In this document: one piece after another, positions 57,460-64,000 of the stretch
How the letters are laid out: every line of letters starts with the position of its first letter
Position numbering within the stretch: position 1 is the stretch's first letter
Assembly: GCA_022820485.1 (NCBI GenBank)
Contig: JAJEFJ010000008.1
Location: 1 to 64,000 of the forward strand
DNA length: 64,000 bases
Origin: Candidatus Latescibacterota bacterium
GTDB taxonomy: Bacteria; Latescibacterota; UBA2968; UBA8231
Direction: 5' to 3'
Made by a program: the position numbers and the translations under genes
The notes under the pieces: model-generated
The model's input: the letters and a program-made list of their open reading frames with translations, nothing else
Databases searched by the model: none
Told to the model about the DNA's origin: nothing

Positions 57460-60400
57460 TTGAACGCTAGCGAGCAAGAAGTGGGACGATTTTGGGCGTT
57501 CTTCCCAACGGATACTTTCAGCCGCGTCCCTGGCATTATAAACGCGCCGTGGAAGATCGATTTCGGCCGGTCAGCTTTAAGTCCTGGAGCCTACAATGAA
57601 GCATTGATGCAAGAGGCTGCCGCTCTTATTGCCGAGAGTATGCCGCAGTTAAGACAGGAGGACGATCCGGGTTGTGTCTTGGATATTTTCCCAAGGCAAC
57701 TGGATTCGAAGGATGAACCAGCCGCGGCCCTTGTTGAAGCACTATGGGACAGGCTGGTCAGCATGGCCGTTATTCCTGACGGGACCGGCAAGTTGCGATA
57801 TGCGAAAGACCTGTCTTTGCACCCATTCGATGATTTTGAATTAGTCTCTCAGTGGCTTGAGTTAGTCGAGCGCAAAGATGCCCTCTCCCGATACGTTCAT
57901 CCCTCGTGCCTCAAGCGGCAGAGGCTGGCGCGGCTGAAAGAGTTACAATCTCGGATTGGAGAGGAAGCCCCTGAAGTTGATCTCTGCGACTGGCTTGAGG
58001 CAGCTTGTGCGGATAATGTTGCTACCGCCAAAGAGTGTCTATCGCTTGTGGCCAAGCTATCCAAGATAGAAAACTGGCAGACTATCGAGACCGAGGTAAG
58101 ACAAGCGAAGATCGTACTCTCTGACTGTGGCCAACTCGTAGCGGCGAAAGACGCCATTATCGGCGGGACGACGGAGGCCATCGAGGAAGTTCAAGTTCAT
58201 TGCGTTGAGCCAGCTCTCCTTGCTGATACCGAGGTGCGCAAGGTCCTAACTAAGGTGCTTTCAGTCCATGAGCTTGATAACGATGAATGGAAACGTCGAA
58301 TAAAAATAAAGATCGACTCTGCGCCTTACTCAGCTCCTTGGGAAGATGTCTGGCGGCTTGTACGCGCTGCGCCCGCGTCCGTGCTTGAGGAAATCTCTGA
58401 CCTTTTCGACAAACTGAAGGTTCACTGTCGCGATAACTCTTGGCGATATCGACATGAGGTATTGCTACCGGGACGAATTGTTTCGGAAACAGATGGCCAT
58501 TTGTCGGAAACAGATAGTCGTTTTGTCATAGATATGGAAATCCATGAGGCAGACACACATATACTAAAAAGAATGGGCATCTCCGATTTGCCGATTAGTA
58601 GCCGATACAAATTATTTTCCTCTAAGCAATTACTTGATGTTGATGATTATGGACTTTATAGAGAATATATATGGCAAATGAGGGAGGAGTATCAGGATCG
58701 GTGTAAGAGGGGATACCCAAAACCTCGCGAATCCTATATTGATATCATAGGAGGATTTTATTTACCACACGGAGGACTACTGGTAAAGAAAGCGACTGGA
58801 ATTGTCAATGCTAGAATCTCCGAGTACTTCATAAGGGGATCTCTCGGGGACTTTTCGCCCATTAAATTCGGTCATACATCTAGACCAAAAAATTATCCTG
58901 AAATTCCAATGATTCATTCGTTCATTTGGTTGCTTCGAGAATATGGAACCATCTCTATCGAGTCAGGGAAATATCTCGTTCCCATAAAAACGATTGTCCG
59001 GCATTTTGAGCGGCTTCGCTGTATTGATAATCACCCTTTTTTGGAAATTGAGACTGACTTATCGGGGCTGATTGAGCAAATTCCAGCAGACTATGAGGAG
59101 AAGAGGCGGTGGGAGGAGAGATGGTCGGCTCATAATGGGGACGAAGAGTTCTGGACAATGCTTGATGCCTATTGTCTTCAAGACACGGTTGCCTTGGATA
59201 CAAGCCGCGCCATCTATGAATGGATGAGGGAGGAAAACTACTATGAATGGAGAAAAGAAAAGTACTTTCCAAATAATGTCAGTACTGAAATAGGGAATGT
59301 TAAATTCAAAGACTGTTATGTCACCCAATTCCCAACTTTGGCGGAGGCGGCACTTAAAATTGGGAAGCCGACCATTGTTCTGTCTTCCGATGCTGTAGTC
59401 GATTGGATCGAACATGGGGCACAAGACCTAGAAAAGATCATAGATCTCCACACCACTTGGAAAGCTGATGAGCCAGTTCCTTTGACTGATGTTATTCCCG
59501 AATTTAGAGAGATCCTTGACGAGACAGGGATTGAAAAATCATTTGTACGCTTGGTCAGTGGTCTCGAATTCCGCGTGGCGAATAATTCGGTTGCTAATCC
59601 CTGTGTTTTGGAAGCAGGCGAACTCTGGCTGGATCGCGAGCAATTGGGAAGCCTAAGCTGGGAAAAGCAAATGAAACTGCTAGTTGGGCAAGTGACCAAC
59701 GCCGGCTGGCTTTCTGGCGACGCGACAACGGCCCTCAGGCAACTCCTCGAACATAGCTTGTTGCGCTTGCGTAAAAAGGTCGCTGAAGGAGCAGATTTGC
59801 CAGAGCGTCTTCTGCTAGCTGTTCGCAGCGTCCCCAATAAGCTGATCGAAAGTTTTGACTATGCTACCCAATCTGCGATTCCCAACGAAATATCGAAGGA
59901 TGGTCCAAGGCTGGCCGAGCTCGCGCTAAACATTCACGGCCCCGCCGTTTTATCCCGTCTATCCCAAACATTGGACGAGTGTGGCCTAAAACCGCCATCG
60001 CGTTGGGGAACGCAAGAAGCTCAAGATTTTGTTGCTGCGCTTGGTTTCCCGCCGGAATTCGCTGTCAGTCCCCGTGCCAAGCGTCCATCCGAACTTACTG
60101 TATCCGGCCCCATGCCGCTTGGGGATCTCCACGATTACCAGGCCGAGATCGTCAATCAACTCAAATCTATCGTCGGCAGTCGGGGCATGAAAGGAAGAGC
60201 CGTCATTAGTCTGCCAACGGGAGCCGGCAAAACGCGCGTCGTCGTCGAAGCCTCCGTCAAGCATGTTCTTAGTGCTAATTCCAATGAAAGATATTTACTA
60301 TGGGTCGCTCAGACCGACGAGTTGTGTGAGCAGGCGGTTCAGAGTTTTCGGCAAGTCTGGAGTAACAGTGGTCGGGAATGGACGGACCTTCGAGTGGTCC

Positions 60401-61356
60401 GATTATGGGGCGGCAATCCCGATCCAGCACCTTCACCGGATGACGTACCGACGGCAGTCATTGCCAGTATTCAGACATTGACAGCAAGACTCGGGGCAGA
60501 CCGTCTCGCGCTCCTGAAAGGCTGTGCCTTAGTGGTCATAGACGAGTCCCATCATGCGATAACGCCCAGTTATACGAAATTACTCAACTGGTTTCTACCT
60601 GAAGAAGGGATCAAGGACGATGTTGAAAGCAGGCCTCCGGTGATTGGTCTCACGGCCACGCCATTTAGAGGTCTAAACGAAGATGAGACAAAACGGCTGG
60701 CAAATCGGTTTAACCAAAGGATGCTGCCGGCAGCTAAGGAACAGCCAAGACTTTATGAACGTCTTTGTAAGGATGGTATTCTGTCGAGGGTCCAAGCTGA
60801 GGCTTTACAGAGTAAAGTTCAGTTTGAGTTCACAGAAGAAGAACGGGAACAACTTGAGCGGTTCAATGAATTTCCCGAAAGTGCCCTCCAGCGTTTAGCC
60901 AAAGACGAGTCCCGAAACGAGCGTATTGTTGATTGTGTTCATGGCGTCGTTGATGAAGGGCCGATCCTTCTGTTTGCGAGTTCCGTGGAACACGCTCAGT
61001 TTCTGGCTGCCCGTCTATGCGTATTGGGAGTCCCCTCTGCTTCCATACACGGAAGGACTGAAACGGCTGTGCGTCAATACTTCATCCGCCAGTTCCAACA
61101 GGGTGCGATCAAGGTCTTGGCAAACTACCAAGTTCTAACAACTGGATTTGACGCTCCAAAAACATCGACAATCGTCATTGCTCGCCCGGTTTTCAGTCCT
61201 GTTAGATATATGCAAATGATTGGGCGAGGTCTCCGAGGGCCGAAAAATGGGGGGACAGATGTCTGCAAGATCATTACCGTAGTGGATAACCTGTTGCAGT
61301 ATGGGGACCGTCTCGCATATCACTATTTTATGAAGTACTACCCAAGCCACTCTTGA
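57460..61356 (+). CDS. DEAD/DEAH (SF2) helicase, C-terminal part of the HigA-GHKL-helicase frame
   Basis: The frame is open from 57289, right after the TAA; 57460 is a TTG that is unlikely to be a true start. This part has about 1,300 residues. The first 850 are poorly conserved, with Asp/Glu-rich sacsin-like helical stretches and AT-rich codons. The SF2 motor follows: motif I LPTGAGKTR (60211 on), motif II DESHH (60541 on), motif III GLTATPFRG (60643 on), a C-terminal helicase half with LFASSVEHAQFLAARL and ANYQVLTTGFDAPKTSTIVI, and motif VI QMIGRGLRGP (61213 on). Counted from 56320 the whole would be about 1,680 residues. Helicases joined to GHKL ATPases recur in phage-defence islands, but I cannot match this one to a named system. 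Confidence 0.78.
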   Translation: MNASEQEVGRFWAFFPTDTFSRVPGIINAPWKIDFGRSALSPGAYNEALMQEAAALIAESMPQLRQEDDPGCVLDIFPRQLDSKDEPAAALVEALWDRLVSMAVIPDGTGKLRYAKDLSLHPFDDFELVSQWLELVERKDALSRYVHPSCLKRQRLARLKELQSRIGEEAPEVDLCDWLEAACADNVATAKECLSLVAKLSKIENWQTIETEVRQAKIVLSDCGQLVAAKDAIIGGTTEAIEEVQVHCVEPALLADTEVRKVLTKVLSVHELDNDEWKRRIKIKIDSAPYSAPWEDVWRLVRAAPASVLEEISDLFDKLKVHCRDNSWRYRHEVLLPGRIVSETDGHLSETDSRFVIDMEIHEADTHILKRMGISDLPISSRYKLFSSKQLLDVDDYGLYREYIWQMREEYQDRCKRGYPKPRESYIDIIGGFYLPHGGLLVKKATGIVNARISEYFIRGSLGDFSPIKFGHTSRPKNYPEIPMIHSFIWLLREYGTISIESGKYLVPIKTIVRHFERLRCIDNHPFLEIETDLSGLIEQIPADYEEKRRWEERWSAHNGDEEFWTMLDAYCLQDTVALDTSRAIYEWMREENYYEWRKEKYFPNNVSTEIGNVKFKDCYVTQFPTLAEAALKIGKPTIVLSSDAVVDWIEHGAQDLEKIIDLHTTWKADEPVPLTDVIPEFREILDETGIEKSFVRLVSGLEFRVANNSVANPCVLEAGELWLDREQLGSLSWEKQMKLLVGQVTNAGWLSGDATTALRQLLEHSLLRLRKKVAEGADLPERLLLAVRSVPNKLIESFDYATQSAIPNEISKDGPRLAELALNIHGPAVLSRLSQTLDECGLKPPSRWGTQEAQDFVAALGFPPEFAVSPRAKRPSELTVSGPMPLGDLHDYQAEIVNQLKSIVGSRGMKGRAVISLPTGAGKTRVVVEASVKHVLSANSNERYLLWVAQTDELCEQAVQSFRQVWSNSGREWTDLRVVRLWGGNPDPAPSPDDVPTAVIASIQTLTARLGADRLALLKGCALVVIDESHHAITPSYTKLLNWFLPEEGIKDDVESRPPVIGLTATPFRGLNEDETKRLANRFNQRMLPAAKEQPRLYERLCKDGILSRVQAEALQSKVQFEFTEEEREQLERFNEFPESALQRLAKDESRNERIVDCVHGVVDEGPILLFASSVEHAQFLAARLCVLGVPSASIHGRTETAVRQYFIRQFQQGAIKVLANYQVLTTGFDAPKTSTIVIARPVFSPVRYMQMIGRGLRGPKNGGTDVCKIITVVDNLLQYGDRLAYHYFMKYYPSHS

Positions 61357-61400
61357 AGAACCGTTCGCGAAGACGCCTGCGGTGCCTGTGGTAGCGAGGT

Positions 61401-62879
61401 TCAGCCTTCGCCATTATCCTGCTTTTTGGATTTTTGCAAATATTCGCGTCCCGCCGTCGTCAGACGGTAGCGTTGCTTGCTGCTGCGCGGCTTGTCGGGG
61501 ATCGTCATTTCGATCAGGCCGGCTTGTAGGGCTGGCAACAGATAGGTTTTGCGGACGTGTTCGATATTCTTTAGGCCTAAGGCTTCTTGGATCTGTCGTC
61601 TGTTCATTTCGCCTGATATTACCTCCAACAGACGCACTTCCCCGGTAACTTCCCCAGTATCTTGCGTGGTGACTTGCGTGGTGACTTGCGTGGTATCTTG
61701 CGTGGTATCTTGGGGGGTAACTTCCCCGGTAACTTGATCTTCTAATGCCCGCACCTCGGGATCTGGCCGGAAAACAACTACGAAAAACGCTCCCCGGACC
61801 TTAAACTCCGGTTCCGGGCAGCCTTGTTCCCGTGCCTCGTCCCGAATCCGCCGAATACCAGTGCCCGCTTTTTCAATGAACTCAATGCGGTGGAGTAGAT
61901 CGGCGATTAGTGGATTGCGGCGGATGCTCTCGCGGCCGAGTTCGGCCATCTTCAGGCCCGTTGGCAGGCCGCCGGGACTTATCACCTCAATGCGATTGGT
62001 GTAGATCTCGACGAAGACGTTGGCACCCTCGAAAAACCAATCTCGGTGCATGACCGCGTTGGTAATGGCCTCGCGCAGTGCTTTCATGGGGTATTCCGGG
62101 ATGTTCTCGCGGCGCAGGCTTTCGATGCGATAGGCCGTGCGGGTATTGCGCTCAATGAAGCTCAGGGCGTCCTCAATGTCGGCCACAATGCCGCCGTCAA
62201 AGTCTCGTCGGTCGAGGATGTGGACCTTGTCCGCGCCTTTGCCCAGCAGGCAGGTGATGTATGCCTCTGGGAAGAAGTGGCGCACGTTCTTGGCGAAGAA
62301 GAGCACGCCCGCGTTGCGGAAGAGCAGCGTGTCACCCGCCCGCTCGGCGACCTCAATGTTGACCAGCACGTCTTCAACCGGCGGTTGTCCACTGATGCCG
62401 GACAGCTTGAGCCAAGCCTCGTACTTCTCGCGGTCGAAGTCCTCCGGGTAGTGGAAACGGGGACAGGGCGAGAGATCGAACCGGATCACGCCCTCACTGC
62501 GGAGGAAATCGCGGATTTCGTCGCGGCTGAGCTTCTGGGTCACTGCACCCTGACGCCAGAAAAAACCCTCGCTACACTGTACCGGCTTGGCGTCGCTTTC
62601 CCGTACATGCACTGCTAATACGTCATCCACTGGCTCGACTAGCACCTTCACCGGAGGGTCGCAGTTGCGGGCGATGTCTTGAATGCGAGCACGCAGGGCA
62701 TTGGAGTCTTTGACGCCGATCACCGTGCCATCATCGCGTATCCCGAGGAGGAGCTTGCCCCCGACTGTGTTGGCCATGGCCACGAGCTCGCGCGAGAACG
62801 ACGACGAGAGGCTCTCTTTGAACTCAAGCGTAGTGCCTTCGCCTTGCTGAATGAGAATATCGAGGTCAGCAGGTGTCAT
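61401..62879 (-). CDS. AlbA_2-domain / GHKL-like ATPase transcriptional regulator
   Basis: A 492-residue protein of the COG2865 type. Residues about 5-130 are an AlbA_2 (Schlafen-like) domain: EGTTLEFKESLSSSFSRELV, NTVGGKLLLGIRDDGTVIGV. The middle has a GHKL-like ATPase pattern: YPMKALREAITNAVMHRDWF, FVEIYTNRIEVISPGGLP, FIEKAGTGIRRIRDEAREQG. A Thr/Gln/Asp/Glu-repeat linker precedes a C-terminal winged helix-turn-helix (MNRRQIQEALGLKNIEHVRK, TIPDKPRSSKQRYRLTTAGR). Such genes are common beside defence and toxin genes. The ATG at 62879 fits the family start; the frame is open further up but without matching sequence. A truncated copy of its tail lies at 55926, beyond the helicase. Confidence 0.85.
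   Translation of the reverse strand: MTPADLDILIQQGEGTTLEFKESLSSSFSRELVAMANTVGGKLLLGIRDDGTVIGVKDSNALRARIQDIARNCDPPVKVLVEPVDDVLAVHVRESDAKPVQCSEGFFWRQGAVTQKLSRDEIRDFLRSEGVIRFDLSPCPRFHYPEDFDREKYEAWLKLSGISGQPPVEDVLVNIEVAERAGDTLLFRNAGVLFFAKNVRHFFPEAYITCLLGKGADKVHILDRRDFDGGIVADIEDALSFIERNTRTAYRIESLRRENIPEYPMKALREAITNAVMHRDWFFEGANVFVEIYTNRIEVISPGGLPTGLKMAELGRESIRRNPLIADLLHRIEFIEKAGTGIRRIRDEAREQGCPEPEFKVRGAFFVVVFRPDPEVRALEDQVTGEVTPQDTTQDTTQVTTQVTTQDTGEVTGEVRLLEVISGEMNRRQIQEALGLKNIEHVRKTYLLPALQAGLIEMTIPDKPRSSKQRYRLTTAGREYLQKSKKQDNGEG
61584..61607. repeat. 24-bp perfect direct repeat, right copy
   Basis: Partner of 55995-56018. It lies inside the intact AlbA_2-type gene at the codons for MNRRQIQE. Confidence 0.85.
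61638..61735 (-). repeat. 12-bp coding repeats in the AlbA_2-type gene linker
   Basis: About eight imperfect 12-base units (TTGCGTGGTGAC, TTGCGTGGTATC and relatives on the plus strand) encode TTQV/TTQD/TGEV tetrapeptides. The array joins the ATPase-like part to the winged-helix tail and should be length-variable without shifting the frame. Confidence 0.88.
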
Positions 62880-63095
62880 AGATTTTGAAATCGCTGGTGC
62901 AGCTTGGTTGTGGAATCGCGGTTTTAACCCGAACTGCGAGATGGGACATGTCTCAATTGATAGGGTTTGCCCACTTGCTGTCAAGCTGTGAGGGTGCTAT
63001 CAAACCGATTAGAGTGGGTGCATCCCGTTTCTGGTATTGTCTCGTCCCCATCGTCCTATACTTTAATGCAAGCAAAAAGATGAACACGATATAAA

Positions 63096-64000
63096 ATGGA
63101 AAACCGAGTAAACTACACGTTGCTATACGACGACCGGCCCGAAGAGTTGGCCGCGTACGCGCGCTCTCGGGGGTGGCTTTTGCCGACAGAATCGGTGTAT
63201 GGGCTAGGCCGCGCTGGCGAAGGCAATATGAACCTCACTCTGCGCGTGCAGACCGAGGAGCGTTCCTTCATACTCAAGCAGGCGCGGCCTTGGGTCGAGA
63301 AGTACCCGGACATTCCCGCGCCCAAGGAGCGGGTGCTGGTGGAGGCTGCCTTTTACCAAGCGGTTGCCGGTTGCCCGCTGGTGGCCGAGCGCATGCCCGG
63401 CTTCTTGGGTTGGGACGAAGAGAATTTTGTCGCCGCGTTTGCAGACTTGGGAGAGACCGCGGATTGTACCGATTTGTACAATGACGGCGAGGCCGCGTTT
63501 GCGCCCTTGCCGGATCTGTGTCAGTGGTTGGCGGCCTTGCATCAGGCGACCTTTGATGAGCCGAGCCGAGAGCGCTTGGAAAACCGTGCCATGCGCCAGC
63601 TCAACCACGAGCATTTGTATTGCTTCCCACTGCGCCCGGACAACGGTCTCGACCTCGACGCGATCACGCCCGGACTAACGCGGGCCTCTCGCGTTTTGCA
63701 AGGCGACGCGGCGTATTGCAGTGCCATTGACGAGTTGGGCGCGCTTTACTTGGAAAATGGTCCCTGCCTGTTGCACGGAGATTTCTATCCGGGAAGTTGG
63801 GTACGCGCTGGCGGGGACGTGTGGATCATCGACCCGGAGTTTTGCTTCTTTGGCCCGCCGGAATTCGACGTGGGCATTCTCGTCGGCCATCTGTTGCTCG
63901 CCGGTCGCTCCTTGGAACTGGCGCAGTCGGCGTTTGACTACTACGGCGCTAGCCCTTCGCTTTCCCGTAGCTTGGCGCTGCAATTTGCCGGCATGGAGAT
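63096..64000 (+). CDS. APH/ChoK-family phosphotransferase (methylthioribose-kinase-like), partial
   Basis: The first 301 codons of a kinase that runs off the right edge. The fold is protein-kinase-like: an N-lobe (TESVYGLGRAGEGNMNLTLR, then EERSFILKQARPW with the ATP-binding lysine), a hinge, and a catalytic loop LLHGDFYPGSW followed by WIIDPEFCFFGPPEFDVG, where the two aspartates coordinate metal. The HGDxxxGS plus DPEF pattern is that of 5-methylthioribose kinases and related small-molecule kinases. Its substrate cannot be fixed without the missing C-terminus. The start ATG lacks a clear ribosome-binding site; the 216-base region before it is shared with the divergent AlbA_2-type gene and shows only AT-rich sequence. 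Confidence 0.8.
   Translation, partial: MENRVNYTLLYDDRPEELAAYARSRGWLLPTESVYGLGRAGEGNMNLTLRVQTEERSFILKQARPWVEKYPDIPAPKERVLVEAAFYQAVAGCPLVAERMPGFLGWDEENFVAAFADLGETADCTDLYNDGEAAFAPLPDLCQWLAALHQATFDEPSRERLENRAMRQLNHEHLYCFPLRPDNGLDLDAITPGLTRASRVLQGDAAYCSAIDELGALYLENGPCLLHGDFYPGSWVRAGGDVWIIDPEFCFFGPPEFDVGILVGHLLLAGRSLELAQSAFDYYGASPSLSRSLALQFAGME

Overview
The window is bacterial DNA, GC-rich and densely coded, from a Gram-negative organism. It has many lipoprotein signal peptides, two large secreted proteins ending in phenylalanine like outer-membrane barrels, a FadL/PorV-like barrel, an ExbB/ExbD/ExbD motor and a SurA/PpiC-type chaperone. Three features recall candidate phyla near the FCB/PVC groups, such as Latescibacterota or Poribacteria: abundant TPR, FG-GAP/ASPIC-UnbV, NHL and HEAT proteins; an FlgD-like C-terminal tail; and DUF6785-like multi-span membrane proteins. 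The phylum is an inference; no rRNA gene is present to settle it.

Layout. (1) 1-2360: a broken DUF1156-type DNA methyltransferase fragment, a PQQ-type sugar dehydrogenase, an orphan ribbon-helix-helix protein and a small cytochrome c lipoprotein. (2) 2365-10160: minus-strand metabolic and housekeeping genes. These are a class III aminotransferase, tRNA-Pro(TGG), pyrF, an LPP20-like protein with a DSL minisatellite, the class A RNase P RNA with its terminator, a zinc-ribbon coiled-coil protein, a split transketolase and an Ldh-family oxidoreductase. (3) 10325-20739: TPR, FG-GAP/ASPIC-UnbV, HEAT and DUF4159 surface or periplasmic proteins. (4) 20787-24308: a frameshifted Rpn-family nuclease, then a four-gene cassette (redoxin, 59-residue membrane protein, A24-like prepilin peptidase, nine-cysteine secreted peptide). 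(5) 24525-43236: a long plus-strand envelope region. It encodes a CBM9-like secreted protein, two paralogous outer-membrane-like proteins, two paralogous lipoproteins, a discoidin/FlgD-tailed protein, a PorV/FadL-like barrel, a 1090-residue TPR protein, ExbB with two ExbD proteins and a PpiC-type chaperone. (6) 43250-55929: two multi-span membrane proteins, a SUMF1-domain lipoprotein, a receptor-L/LRR-like lipoprotein, two tandem NHL lipoproteins and a fusion of a degenerate M28 peptidase with an FtsX permease. (7) 55926-62879: a visibly AT-richer defence-like island. (8) 63096 to the right edge: a phosphotransferase cut by the window end.

The most unusual locus is the island in (7). A HigB toxin gene, which lacks a start codon and carries one frameshift, overlaps by one base an open frame that begins as a HigA antitoxin. 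That frame continues into a GHKL (Hsp90/sacsin-type) ATPase and, after a single in-frame TAA, into a DEAD/DEAH helicase. Without the TAA it would be one protein of about 1,680 residues. It lies between a truncated and a complete copy of an AlbA_2/GHKL/winged-helix gene that share a perfect 24-bp direct repeat. I read this as a decayed, or possibly mis-sequenced, toxin-antitoxin-guarded helicase defence system. The second candidate novelty is the redoxin/peptidase/cysteine-rich peptide cassette in (4).
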